DNA of 64,000 nucleotides from Aquiflexum sp. TKW24L (GTDB lineage Bacteria; Bacteroidota; Bacteroidia; Cytophagales; Cyclobacteriaceae): NCBI RefSeq assembly GCF_023502205.1, contig NZ_JAMFLG010000026.1, positions 1 through 64,000 on the forward strand, read 5' to 3'. This document shows, one piece after another, positions 17,793 through 26,675 of this stretch. Positions within the stretch are counted from its first letter, which is position 1, and each line of letters begins with the position of its first letter. Below the pieces are notes generated by a model. That model did not search any database. It was given only the letters and a program-made list of their open reading frames with translations, and was not told the origin of the DNA. Position numbers and translations under genes: made by a program.

Positions 17793-18326
17793 TTAGCGAA
17801 CTGAGTAAGCCAAAACAATCTCAAGGTCCAGATTTTCATCAACTTTGACCATTCCCCCCATCTTGCTTGGTGGAGCCAATCCCAATTGGGAAAATTGGAT
17901 CTTTACATTTGCTTTGACACCCTCTTTGACCCTGACCAATTCAAGATCCCTGAAAACAAGATGCTTGCCGGCCAATGTCACGAACATGTTGCAATAAAAT
18001 CTCCCATTTTTCCTCACCCAATTGTTGACTCTGACTTTAGCCATTGGGAATTCTTTGGCTTTGATTGTATTGCGAAAATCCTTGTTCAGTATAAAATTTC
18101 CGCAACCGAAATTTTCCACTATAATATTGAGATCAAGGTCGGGCAACCCATTTTGGGAATTCATAACAAGGGATTCTTTTAATCCCTTTTCGGAATATTT
18201 ACAGGTAAATCCGCCCAAAGAGGTTTTCCCCTTGACCGAGATCCTCTTCTCCTTTACTACATAAGTTTCAGCCACTTCATTTGCTGTAAAGAAATTAAAC
18301 ACTAAAAAGAAAAACATGAAACTCAT
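17793..18326 (-). CDS. YceI-like secreted protein (paralogue 3)
   Basis: A 177-aa protein with a short hydrophobic N-terminus (MSFMFFFLVFNFFTA) followed by a YceI-like lipocalin-type barrel: KRISVKGKTSLGGFTCKY, FRNTIKAKEFPMAKVRV and SKMGGMVKVDENLDLEIVLAYSV. The motif order matches YceI proteins, which bind isoprenoid-type lipids in the periplasm. It is clearly related to the gene at 18698-19222 (shared FGCGNFILNKDFRNTIKA). It is 371 bases downstream of that gene and may have its own promoter. Confidence 0.75.
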   Translation of the reverse strand: MSFMFFFLVFNFFTANEVAETYVVKEKRISVKGKTSLGGFTCKYSEKGLKESLVMNSQNGLPDLDLNIIVENFGCGNFILNKDFRNTIKAKEFPMAKVRVNNWVRKNGRFYCNMFVTLAGKHLVFRDLELVRVKEGVKANVKIQFSQLGLAPPSKMGGMVKVDENLDLEIVLAYSVR

Positions 18327-18697
18327 ACATACCGATTTTGGGAATTCTAAATTTTAATTATTTCTGCCAATCTGGTTAAAAACAATATACCTTCCACTCT
18401 GCAAAGTCTTCGGTCATTGAAGTTCAAGAATTCATTTCATCAGAAGAACTTCATGAATAGTAAGACCTTATAAAATCTACCATGAAATGTAAATAGCAAT
18501 AACCTTGCAAGGAATGTGGACATGTACTAATTTGCTCAAAACAAGAAATCAATTGCTTGGCTGAAAAGTGGTTTTGAAGACCATTCATACGACCTTGTAG
18601 GCCTTATCAATCCAATCAATGGAGCTAATTGATGAAAAAAAACTCTTTTAACTTATCAATCATTCAAGATAAAGAGTGGGTAATTAGCAGGAATAAT
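18327..18697. other. Intergenic region between YceI-like paralogues
   Basis: A 371-base A+T-rich spacer. I see no gene, strong hairpin or repeat family in it. It probably carries the promoter of the minus-strand gene ending at 17793. Confidence 0.4.
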
Positions 18698-19222
18698 TTA
18701 AAAACCCAAAGTAAAATCCAAGGTAAGCTTCTCTTCTACTTTAATCATTCCTCCCATTTTTTTGGGTGCTTCCAGATCAAGGTCATCAAAACTAAGCACC
18801 AGGTTGGCATGGAGTCCTTCAGGAACTCTTTTCAAAACAAGCGATGAGAAATCTAATTTTTTACCTACCAAAGTGACTGAAAGGTCGCAGGTATAATGCC
18901 CATAATTGGACTTGAGGTTCTGAACCCTGACTCTCGCTGAAGGATACTTGTCAGCTTTGATGGTATTTCTAAAGTCTTTATTGATTATAAAATTACCACA
19001 AGAAAAATCCTGAACAGGTATGTCAAAAACCATTTCCTTGAGGCTAGAAGAATGGTCAATAAAAAGCGTATCCTTCAAGCCCCCTTTTGAATAATCGCAA
19101 CTGAATCCACCGATCGAGGTCTGACCACTTACTGTGATCATTTTTTTGGTGACTATTACCTCTCTCTCCTTTGGCTCAGTATTTAACAATATCAAAATCA
19201 GGACTAGAAGGATACGCATCAT
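18698..19222 (-). CDS. YceI-like secreted protein (paralogue 2)
   Basis: A 174-aa protein with a signal-like N-terminus (MMRILLVLILILLNTEP) and a YceI-like barrel: KKMITVSGQTSIGGFSCDY, FSCGNFIINKDFRNTIKADKYPSARVRVQ and KKMGGMIKVEEKLTLDFTLGF. It starts 12 bases after the stop of the outer-membrane barrel gene, so the two are co-transcribed. Two Cys (FSCDY and FSCGNF) are shared with the neighbouring paralogue and could form a disulphide. Confidence 0.78.
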   Translation of the reverse strand: MMRILLVLILILLNTEPKEREVIVTKKMITVSGQTSIGGFSCDYSKGGLKDTLFIDHSSSLKEMVFDIPVQDFSCGNFIINKDFRNTIKADKYPSARVRVQNLKSNYGHYTCDLSVTLVGKKLDFSSLVLKRVPEGLHANLVLSFDDLDLEAPKKMGGMIKVEEKLTLDFTLGF

Positions 19223-19234
19223 GCTTTTTTAGAA

Positions 19235-20530
19235 TTAGAATCCAATCACGCCTTCAATCATTAGACCTTTGAATTGACCGCCGTTTCTGATATCAGTGGC
19301 AGCGAAGTCATTGAAGTTTTGTTGAACATATTCCAATTTGGCAAGGATGTTTTTGGTTACAAACCAACCACCACCAATCTGGATTCTGTCTAAGCTTACA
19401 TCTAATCCTGAGCCTGCCAATTTACCGTTAACTTCGTTGTATCTTCCGGCTACGTAGTATTTTTCGCTTCTTCCAAATCTGTAGACTAAGTCAAGACCTG
19501 TTTGGTTCCAAGTTCTGTCTACTGTTTCGTTGGCAGCCCTACCTGTTGATTGTTCAAAGTTACCAAAGAGCTCCAATCCTTGAAATTTAACAAAGGGGTT
19601 AACCACAAAGGCAGTGACGTTATCTCTTTGACCCGGGTTGAAACGTCCTGAGGTGAAGTTACCAGCAGTAGTTGCCAAGGTGTTTTCCATAACCATGTAG
19701 TATCTTGAACCTGCACGGTCACCAGACCACAATGTGTTATTGGCAGAACTTGAAGTGGTATAGACGGAACCGGTTAACCTGATTCTCAAATCATCTGAAA
19801 GTTGTTTGTCATATCCCAATTTACCTATAAAAGCAGGTGCTCTATCAGCCGGTCTGGTCACACCACCTTGGATTTCACCACCTGTGACAGCAACCATGGC
19901 CAAGATACCGTTAGATTGGAAGAACAACTCTCCACCGACTTCTGTGGTAAAGGCATCCATGATGTAGTTTCCAATGAATGGGTTGTACATGGCATTACCG
20001 TTGTCTGATCTTCTGAATTGCGCGTCGCCATAGTTGATCTGCATGTGACCGACACGTAATGTCAGGTATTTATCAAACCAATCTGTGTTGCCTACATTCA
20101 GGAAAGTCAGTTTGTCCACCTGTAAGTATCCACCTTTTACCCATGTTTCTGGGTGGTGTCTTGAAGACAGGTAAGCAATCAGATTCAATCTTAAACCATC
20201 TGCCAAGGCCACGTCAATGTTAAGGTTGGCCGTGGCTAGGTTGGTACCAGCTCCGATGTCTATAAGTTGGTTTAAGTTTACGTTGTTGGCATTCAATACT
20301 GGGTTGGCAGTATTTGTATGACTTAGGTTTTGCCATTGTTGGGTAAAATGGCCACCGATACGGACTTTCATTCCTTCAAAGGCTACGGAATCATTTTTTC
20401 CTGTTTCGAAAATGTTGATACCTCTTTGGTCATACGGTCTCCAGAATTGTAAGTCCCTTTGAAGACCTTGGGCAAATGTGGATAAGGATAACCCCACAAA
20501 TACGAGCGTTGCAATAAATTTCCTTTTCAT
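19235..20530 (-). CDS. Outer-membrane beta-barrel (porin-like) protein
   Basis: A 431-aa protein with a signal peptide (MKRKFIATLVFVGLSLSTFAQ) and alternating hydrophobic/polar strands rich in aromatic and Gly residues, ending in FKGLMIEGVIGF, a typical outer-membrane terminal strand with final Phe. Segments such as VRIGGHFTQQW, KYLTLRVGHMQINYGDAQF and GGWFVTKNILAKLEYVQQNF resemble phosphate-selective-porin/OprO-P-like barrels. The substrate is unknown. It lies between two YceI-type genes with spacings of 11 and 12 bases, so the products probably act on one substrate at the cell surface. Confidence 0.78.
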   Translation of the reverse strand: MKRKFIATLVFVGLSLSTFAQGLQRDLQFWRPYDQRGINIFETGKNDSVAFEGMKVRIGGHFTQQWQNLSHTNTANPVLNANNVNLNQLIDIGAGTNLATANLNIDVALADGLRLNLIAYLSSRHHPETWVKGGYLQVDKLTFLNVGNTDWFDKYLTLRVGHMQINYGDAQFRRSDNGNAMYNPFIGNYIMDAFTTEVGGELFFQSNGILAMVAVTGGEIQGGVTRPADRAPAFIGKLGYDKQLSDDLRIRLTGSVYTTSSSANNTLWSGDRAGSRYYMVMENTLATTAGNFTSGRFNPGQRDNVTAFVVNPFVKFQGLELFGNFEQSTGRAANETVDRTWNQTGLDLVYRFGRSEKYYVAGRYNEVNGKLAGSGLDVSLDRIQIGGGWFVTKNILAKLEYVQQNFNDFAATDIRNGGQFKGLMIEGVIGF

Positions 20531-20541
20531 GATGTAAAGAT

Positions 20542-21117
20542 TTAATTGATAGGTTGAAATGTTGTTTTAAATGATATTTTGACTTCGTCTCTAGTTTTTA
20601 CTGTTCCCATCAGAGCAGTCGGTGGAGTGATGGAGAAGTAGGTTAATTTGGTATCAAAGCTTCCCTCGAAAGTGAATTTGTTACCATTTTGGGTTACTTT
20701 CAGAGGAAATGATGCAGGTTTGGTAACACCGGCAATTGTGAAATCGCCTTTAGCTTGAAAACTGCTTCCACTTCCTGTGATTTCTTTTAGTGCAAATCTA
20801 ATTTCTTTGTTTTTGCTTGTGTCGAGTGCTTTGTAGGCATTGTTGTCTAAGCCTTTGGTTCCACTTTTTAGACTTTCTGCTTGGGCAGAAACAGTGGCGC
20901 TTTGCACACTTTTCAATTGGTTGCCTTCTACTACCAGCAGGGCTTCCCCTTTGGCTGTGCTTGTGGTCATTGTCCAATCGTGAAGAGAGGAACCACCATC
21001 AATCTGTAATGTAGGAGAAGGGGAAAGTGTGTACTTGGTTTGAGCCTGAAGGGCCGAAATTGATGATATCAGGATAAAAACCAGTATCGTTGATATCTTC
21101 TTCATGCTATTTTTCAT
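20542..21117 (-). CDS. YceI-family periplasmic protein (paralogue 1)
   Basis: A 191-aa protein with a signal peptide ending near ALQAQ. The mature part is a canonical YceI barrel: YTLSPSPTLQIDGGSSLHDWTM at its start, KNKEIRFALKEITG, FQAKGDFTIAGVTKPASFPL and TPPTALMGTVKTRDEVKISF. The G-x-S-x-x-H-D-W pattern is typical of the Bacteroidota subgroup. A second in-frame ATG lies four codons later (21105). It is the first gene of the YceI-porin-YceI unit. Lipid binding is inferred from the family. Confidence 0.85.
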   Translation of the reverse strand: MKNSMKKISTILVFILISSISALQAQTKYTLSPSPTLQIDGGSSLHDWTMTTSTAKGEALLVVEGNQLKSVQSATVSAQAESLKSGTKGLDNNAYKALDTSKNKEIRFALKEITGSGSSFQAKGDFTIAGVTKPASFPLKVTQNGNKFTFEGSFDTKLTYFSITPPTALMGTVKTRDEVKISFKTTFQPIN

Positions 21118-21232
21118 AATCAGTTGTGTTTGTTTAATGACTCAAATTTGAGGATATGCATCTCATTAAAACATGATCAAAGTCATTTAAAAGTATGATT
21201 TTAAGCACAACGATATTATATGGATTAAGTCA

Positions 21233-21278
21233 AAATAAAAAAACAGAATTTCCACCAAAAATCAGGTGAAAATTCTGT
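21233..21278 (-). terminator. Intrinsic terminator after the minus-strand gene at 21317
   Basis: ACAGAATTTCCACC (21243-21256) and GGTGAAAATTCTGT (21265-21278) form a 14-bp stem with one mismatch and an 8-base loop. On the minus strand the stem is followed by a run of T, as expected for a terminator of the gene whose stop is at 21317. Confidence 0.75.
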
Positions 21279-21316
21279 TGAATCAGTCTAAGACAGGATA
21301 AAATAAATCCTTTACT

Positions 21317-22987
21317 TTATTTAAATAATTTTTCCAAAATTTTATACGTTATCAAATAGGTCGGACGCACTCCCTCCATGCCCAATGCACCTGATGCCAA
21401 AGTACTTCCGGTCTCCAAAGGATTGTCAGAAGCATAGTAAGCGTACAATACTTTGACATTTTTTCCGATATTCTGTCGGATCTTACTTTCTGATTGGATA
21501 GCCTTTTGGTAGTGGGCACCTTCCATTTCAAGACCAATGGCTTGCCAACTCGATTCCATCAAGTAGCTGAGTACGTCCTTGTTTTGGAGTGATGTTCCCA
21601 ATACAGTAAACATGGTCCCCTCGTATACTCCCAATCCAAAACCTTCGAAATCATGTTTTTTCAGTTCATTCTTGAGGGGATAATTATCTGCTGTGCCTTC
21701 AAAAACATGGCTTGTCGGGATCATGATATCCCCTTTTTTGCCTGTCAGGATACCTGCTTTTCCCATTATAGAAGCGGAAACCACATTTAATGAATAGGTT
21801 TTCCCGTTGGGATGGTCATATGATTTGAGCAATTCATCAAAGCATTCGTATGCCTGCTCGCCAAAGGCATAATCCATAATCAGAATCACAGGCTTCTTTT
21901 TTTCCTCTTTGGGAATTGTCACTCCGGGAATAAGGGTGGACTTTGACATTTTAGAGGTGTCAATGACCTGTACATTGATATTGGTACCCGAAGCATCATG
22001 GACTTCAATGAGTCCATTTTTTAAAGCAAAATTCCATATTTCTTTACCTTTATTTGTTTTAGCCCCGGTACTGATGCCCATAGCAACAGTTTCGATCTCC
22101 TCAAACGACTTCAATCCCAAAGCCTGATGGCCGTAAATGGTATTGGTCACACTGTGAAGATTGGCAGAAATGATATGGATAGGCCGGTCAATAAGTCCTT
22201 GGTCAAACAATACAGATTTGATGGTATTAGCCCAAAGCTCACCATAGACATGATGGCCTACCCTTTGCCGTAAAGTTGAAGAAAAAGAAATCTCCCTGTC
22301 TTTGCCGTTGAAAAATTCATCCATAGCCAGCTTCCCCAGATTATAGACTACCGAAAATAGACTGCTCGTATGGGGAGAGGTTTCGAATTTTTGGACAGCG
22401 GCATGGGTCTCATCAAAAGTCCTGCCGATGACATGACTCAGATAAGAGCAAGCCACTTCCCTATCAAATTCTTCTCCGTTTACTTCTTTTTCAACAGTTT
22501 TTTCCAACATTTCCCAATTAAGGTCAAACCTTCCTTTGTGGTCTGTGCTGTTGGATTTGATTTTTTCTGACTCGATATAAAGAAAAGTGATATGTGTCAG
22601 GATATCGTAAATATCTGACCTTCCACGTGTCATCTCGACATACATTTGGTCCTGATCTACACGGTAACAGTTTCTCTTTCGCTTAGCAGGAATGATGGCT
22701 GAGAAAGTGGAATTCTCATAACCTTCCCTACTGATCAACCTGATGTAGCGGCACTGTTCAATGCCTCTTGGTAGCCGCTCCATTACATAAAGCAACCCGT
22801 CTAATTCAATCTTTTCCTCGTCGCCCAACAGTCCGTAAATCTCCGGACTCAACACCAAAAGTGAATCTACAAGCGACTCTCCTGAAACCCCCATTGGCTT
22901 GTAAGACCCCCTCATAAACAAGTGTCTCATTGTGATATAGAGTTTTTCGATGGCTGCTCTTGATTCTTGTGCGCGTGTTCTTTGCAT
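21317..22987 (-). CDS. Unknown 556-aa protein with phosphorylase-like C-terminal half
   Basis: A conserved Bacteroidota-type protein, from memory the family called DUF6909. The N-terminal 250 residues are helical with no motif I know. The C-terminal half has features of the nucleoside-phosphorylase superfamily: GVYEGTMFTVLGTSLQ, then AIGLEMEGAHYQKAI (about 488-502), like the EME substrate motif, then YAYYASDNPLETG, like the SD motif. The YLLKNELKK and GFGLGVYEG segments fit the same fold. No signal peptide. A soluble hydrolase or phosphorylase of nucleosides is possible but unproven. An intrinsic terminator follows and a candidate -7 box precedes it. Confidence 0.55.
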   Translation of the reverse strand: MQRTRAQESRAAIEKLYITMRHLFMRGSYKPMGVSGESLVDSLLVLSPEIYGLLGDEEKIELDGLLYVMERLPRGIEQCRYIRLISREGYENSTFSAIIPAKRKRNCYRVDQDQMYVEMTRGRSDIYDILTHITFLYIESEKIKSNSTDHKGRFDLNWEMLEKTVEKEVNGEEFDREVACSYLSHVIGRTFDETHAAVQKFETSPHTSSLFSVVYNLGKLAMDEFFNGKDREISFSSTLRQRVGHHVYGELWANTIKSVLFDQGLIDRPIHIISANLHSVTNTIYGHQALGLKSFEEIETVAMGISTGAKTNKGKEIWNFALKNGLIEVHDASGTNINVQVIDTSKMSKSTLIPGVTIPKEEKKKPVILIMDYAFGEQAYECFDELLKSYDHPNGKTYSLNVVSASIMGKAGILTGKKGDIMIPTSHVFEGTADNYPLKNELKKHDFEGFGLGVYEGTMFTVLGTSLQNKDVLSYLMESSWQAIGLEMEGAHYQKAIQSESKIRQNIGKNVKVLYAYYASDNPLETGSTLASGALGMEGVRPTYLITYKILEKLFK

Positions 22988-23019
22988 CTTTATTAAAATT
23001 ATTGATTGGATAAATTCTA

Positions 23020-23027
23020 CAAATTTA
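23020..23027 (-). promoter_or_regulatory. Candidate -7 box upstream of the gene at 22987
   Basis: On the minus strand this reads TAAATTTG, a match to TAnnTTTG, 33 bases from the start codon. A TTG lies upstream but at a shorter distance than usual, so only the -7 box supports the call. Confidence 0.4.
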
Positions 23028-23087
23028 ATGATTTTTGCCCAATCTGTCTTGTTAAATTATCATTACCCCAGTATCAATAGGTTTGAT

Positions 23088-23606
23088 TTAGACATATCTC
23101 TGTCTCAAAATATTCAAATGGTGCTGTGAATGACCGGCTATAATATAGATCAAGGCACGAACCGAAACTTTGAAGCCATTGGCATTTCCGATATTGGTAT
23201 AGGAAGATTCCGGTAGGTTTTTCGTAAGAGTAACCAAGGCTTTTCTTGACTGTTCAAAGTCCTCCAACAAATCAGAAAGCAGAACACTGTTGAAATCAGC
23301 TGTGGCGACATATTGATCTTGATCAAATCCCGGAAGGGCGGCTTTTTCTCCCCGTGCAAAGCACAAGGCCCTAAAAGTCATGATCCTATCTGTATCGATG
23401 ATATGTCCCAAAACTTCCTTGCCTGTCCATTTTCCCGGTTCATAGGCGAGTAGGCTCTTCTCTTCTCCCATCTGCTCATAAAATTTCCTGATCTCATCTA
23501 CTTGTTCCAAAAGCAGGGAAGGAATATCCTTTCCTATGACCCAATTGACATAGCCGGTATAATAGGATTCGTATTCACCTTCGCGGGGCACTAATAATTC
23601 GTTCAT
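23088..23606 (-). CDS. DinB-family protein
   Basis: A 172-aa four-helix DinB_2-type protein. Three His expected to bind a metal are visible at GHIIDTDRIM (first helix) and GHSQHHLNILRQRY near the C-terminus. Members include thiol transferases such as bacillithiol S-transferases; the function here is not known. A longer frame extends to 23666, but this would leave only 8 bases to the divergent peptidase gene; the ATG at 23606 (NELLVPREGEYESYY) gives a 68-base divergent promoter region and is preferred. Confidence 0.82.
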   Translation of the reverse strand: MNELLVPREGEYESYYTGYVNWVIGKDIPSLLLEQVDEIRKFYEQMGEEKSLLAYEPGKWTGKEVLGHIIDTDRIMTFRALCFARGEKAALPGFDQDQYVATADFNSVLLSDLLEDFEQSRKALVTLTKNLPESSYTNIGNANGFKVSVRALIYIIAGHSQHHLNILRQRYV

Positions 23607-23674
23607 GTAATTCTGTTTTAAAATTGAAATATCTACAGGTAAATTTAACCCATTCACCTTGAGCATTTCTGATT

Positions 23675-25024
23675 ATGAAAAGAATTTTACTCCTGCTTGC
23701 TTGTTTTGCTTCAAATTTCGCTGTTGCACAGACTCAGATCATCCACCGCGATGCCGAAATAGAAAAGATGGTCAAAGAAATATCCGCCACCAATCTTGAA
23801 AAATATGTCAGAGACCTTGCCGGATTCAGAACCCGCCATACTTTGAGTACAAACAATTCAAAAGAAGGTATCTCTGCCTCACAGCAATATATTCTTAACC
23901 ATTTCAAATCTTTTGAACCTGCTTCAGGTGGCAGGTTGACTTCTTTCTTGGACCAATACACTATCCCTGCTGACAACAGAAGAATCCTAAAAGACAGCCA
24001 ATCCGCCAATGTGATGGCAACGCTAAAGGGAACCGACCCGAATGATGATAGGGTTTTTGTCATCTCTGCGCATGTGGACAGCCGTGCTTTGGATGTGATG
24101 AATACAGAGATCGATGCACCGGGAGCCAATGATGACGGTTCGGGCGTGGCAGCAGTGATCGAATTGGCAAGAATCATGTCACAAAAATCCTTTCCCTCCA
24201 CCATTATTTTTGTGGCTGTTTCGGGTGAAGAGCAAGGATTGAAAGGTGCTGCATATCTTGCTGAAAAAGCCAAAAAAGAAAACTGGAACCTAGTCGCCAT
24301 GCTCAACAATGACATGATCGGCAACAGTAATTCTTCGGAAACCAACATCAATGACAATACCCGTGTCAGGATCTTCTCTGAGGGTGTTCCTGCTGCGGAG
24401 ACGGAGCAAATGACTGCTATCAGACGTTACACCAATGGTGAAAACGACAGCAAATCCCGTCAACTCGCCCGATACATGAAAGAAGTCGGGGAACGGTATG
24501 TCGATCAGCTTGAAGTAAAATTGGTCTATAGAAATGACCGATTCCTCAGAGGTGGTGACCATACTCCTTTTGCGAGAGAGGGATTTACAGCCATCAGGGT
24601 ATGCGAAATGAACGAGAATTACTACCACCAACATGAAAACGTCAGGGTAGAAAATGGCATCCAATACGGTGATTTGCCTGAATTCGTGGATTTTGAATAT
24701 ATGAGAAAAGTAACCGGAATCAACTTGGCATCTTTGTATTCCATGGCCTCTGCACCTTCAGAACCTCAAACCGTCGGTATTGATGTCAGAAAACTCAGCA
24801 ACACCTCCACCCTCAGATGGGAAGCTCCGGCAAAAGGAAAAGCAAAAGGATACTATGTCATGATGCGTGAAACAGATTCTTCCAATTGGGAAAAGAAATT
24901 TTATACAGAAGCCACTACCCTGACCATACCCTATTCCAAAGACAACTTTTTCTTTGCAGTCCAATCAGTCGGGGAAGATGGGCATGAAAGTATGGCGGTA
25001 TTCCCGCAGCCGATTACGAGGTAA
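23675..25024 (+). CDS. Secreted M28-family zinc metallopeptidase
   Basis: A 449-aa exported aminopeptidase-type enzyme. Signal peptide 1-19 ends at VAQ. The two-zinc M28 site is complete: H133 in SAHVDSR, D153 in GANDDGSG, E185-E186 in SGEEQG, D213 in NNDMIGN and H296 in GGDHTPF. Residues 355-449 form a fibronectin III-like domain (TLRWEAPAKGKAKGYYVMMRETDSS) as in other Bacteroidota M28 proteins. It likely degrades peptides in the periplasm or outside the cell. It is divergent from the DinB-family gene. Confidence 0.92.
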   Translation: MKRILLLLACFASNFAVAQTQIIHRDAEIEKMVKEISATNLEKYVRDLAGFRTRHTLSTNNSKEGISASQQYILNHFKSFEPASGGRLTSFLDQYTIPADNRRILKDSQSANVMATLKGTDPNDDRVFVISAHVDSRALDVMNTEIDAPGANDDGSGVAAVIELARIMSQKSFPSTIIFVAVSGEEQGLKGAAYLAEKAKKENWNLVAMLNNDMIGNSNSSETNINDNTRVRIFSEGVPAAETEQMTAIRRYTNGENDSKSRQLARYMKEVGERYVDQLEVKLVYRNDRFLRGGDHTPFAREGFTAIRVCEMNENYYHQHENVRVENGIQYGDLPEFVDFEYMRKVTGINLASLYSMASAPSEPQTVGIDVRKLSNTSTLRWEAPAKGKAKGYYVMMRETDSSNWEKKFYTEATTLTIPYSKDNFFFAVQSVGEDGHESMAVFPQPITR

Positions 25025-25223
25025 TTTTAAAATTAATGGATATAAGTAGAAATATGGTTAAAATAAAGTTGAAATAGGGTTGTTATAGATATTAGTGGAT
25101 ATTGGATATTGATGGATATTGATTTTGAGACAAGGTAGAAATATGGTGGAAATAAAGTTGAAATAGAGTAGAAATAATGAAATAGGTTGCCGAGACTAAA
25201 TCTCAATTCTGTAAATCAGTTTT
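25025..25223. repeat. GAAATA-type degenerate repeats
   Basis: Words such as TAGAAATATGG, AAATAAAGTTGAAATAG and GGATATTGATGG repeat in this spacer. They are the reverse complement of the families at 16146-16340 and 1758-1830. No gene is seen. Confidence 0.55.
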
Positions 25224-26600
25224 GATGCTTAAAAATTATATCGCCGAAGGCATATTTCAATTTATTTCGCGAAGGTTATATCTTTTAAATATCGCCGAAG
25301 GCATATATCCATCTATTTCGCGAAGCATATATCCTTTTATTATCGCCGAAGGCATATATCAACCCAATTCTCTTTTATATTGAGTGATATTCTTTAATGG
25401 ATTCAATGCAATTCTAATTCGCTTAAGTCCCTTTAGGGACAAAATATAGGTAGCCTTATATTTGAAAACTATTCCTAAGTGCCTTTAGGTACGGAATATA
25501 TTTTGTACCTAAAGGCACAATAACCAATCTTCGAAAACTTATTTCTACCAATATCATGTCCCTAAAGGGACTTTTTGATTGGTTGAAAAATAATATAAAT
25601 TTCCTGCAGAATAGACTTTGAAATTAAAGGTATAGGTCGGATGCTTAAAAATTTTATCACCGAAGGCTTATATCCATTTATTTCGCAAAGCATATATCTT
25701 TTAAATATCGCCGAAGGCATTATATCCATCTATTTCGCGAAGCATTTATCCTTTTATTATCGCCGAAGGCATATATCAACCCATTTCTCTTTTATATTGA
25801 GTGATATTCTTTAATGGATTCAATGCAATTCTAATTCGCTTAAGTCCCTTTAGGGACAAAATATAGGTAGCCTTATATTTGAAAACTATTCCTAAGTGCC
25901 TTTAGGTACGGAATATATTTTGTACCTAAAGGCACAATAACCAATCTTCGAAAACTTATTTCTACCAATATCATGTCCCTAAAGGGACTTTTTGATTGGT
26001 TGAAAAATAATATAAATTTCCTGCAGAATAGACTTTGAAATTAAAGGTATAGGTCGGATGCTTAAAAATTTTATCACCGAAGGCTTATATCCATTTATTT
26101 CGCAAAGCATATATCTTTTAAATATCGCCGAAGGCATTATATCCATCTATTTCGCGAAGCATTTATCCTTTTATTATCGCCGAAGGCATATATCAACCCA
26201 TTTCTCTTTTATATTGAGTGATATTCTTTAATGGATTCAATGCAATTCTAATTCGCTTAAGTCCCTTTAGGGACAAAATATAGGTAGCCTTATATTTGAA
26301 AACTATTCCTAAGTGCCTTTAGGTACGGAATATATTTTGTACCTAAAGGCACAATAACCAATCTTCGAAAACTTATTTCTACCAATATCATGTCCCTAAA
26401 GGGACTTTTTGATTGGTTGAAAAATAATATAAATATCCTGCAGAATAGACTTTGAAATTAAAGGTATAGGTCGGATGCTTAAAAATTTTATCACCGAAGG
26501 CTTATATCCATTTATTTCGCGAAGGTTATATCTTATAAATATCGCTGAAGGCATATTTCAATTTATCTCGCAAAGCATATATCAATTATATCGCGTAGCA
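25224..26600. repeat. Tandem array of 417-bp units, three full copies and a partial
   Basis: Copies begin with GATGCTTAAAAATT at 25224, 25640, 26057 and 26474, so the period is 416-417 bp; copies two and three are nearly identical over their whole length. Each unit contains two nested perfect inverted repeats (in copy one: 25425-25441 with 25557-25573, and 25479-25492 with 25505-25518). Each also contains short CGCCGAAGGC and TTCGCGAA hairpins repeated every 20-40 bases. No protein is encoded and no transposase is nearby. Confidence 0.85.
25425..25573. repeat. Nested inverted repeat in the first 417-bp unit
   Basis: The 17-base arms AAGTCCCTTTAGGGACA and TGTCCCTAAAGGGACTT are perfect reverse complements, and each arm is itself nearly palindromic. 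Inside, GTGCCTTTAGGTAC and GTACCTAAAGGCAC form a perfect 14-bp hairpin with a 12-base loop. The design resembles REP/BIME-type elements. The same block recurs one and two periods later. Confidence 0.8.
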
Positions 26601-26675
26601 TATACCCTTTCACCCATAAATTTCATCCGGAAAATCAGAATTAGCAACCATATAATATTGGACGGTGATAAAGAA

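Noticed and set aside
23734-24357. A 207-codon frame antisense to the M28 peptidase
   Set aside because: It covers the peptidase catalytic region, whose motifs are intact; no independent signals support it.
25224-26600. CRISPR array
   Set aside because: The repeat period is 417 bp with repeated, not unique, content between the hairpins, and no cas gene is near.
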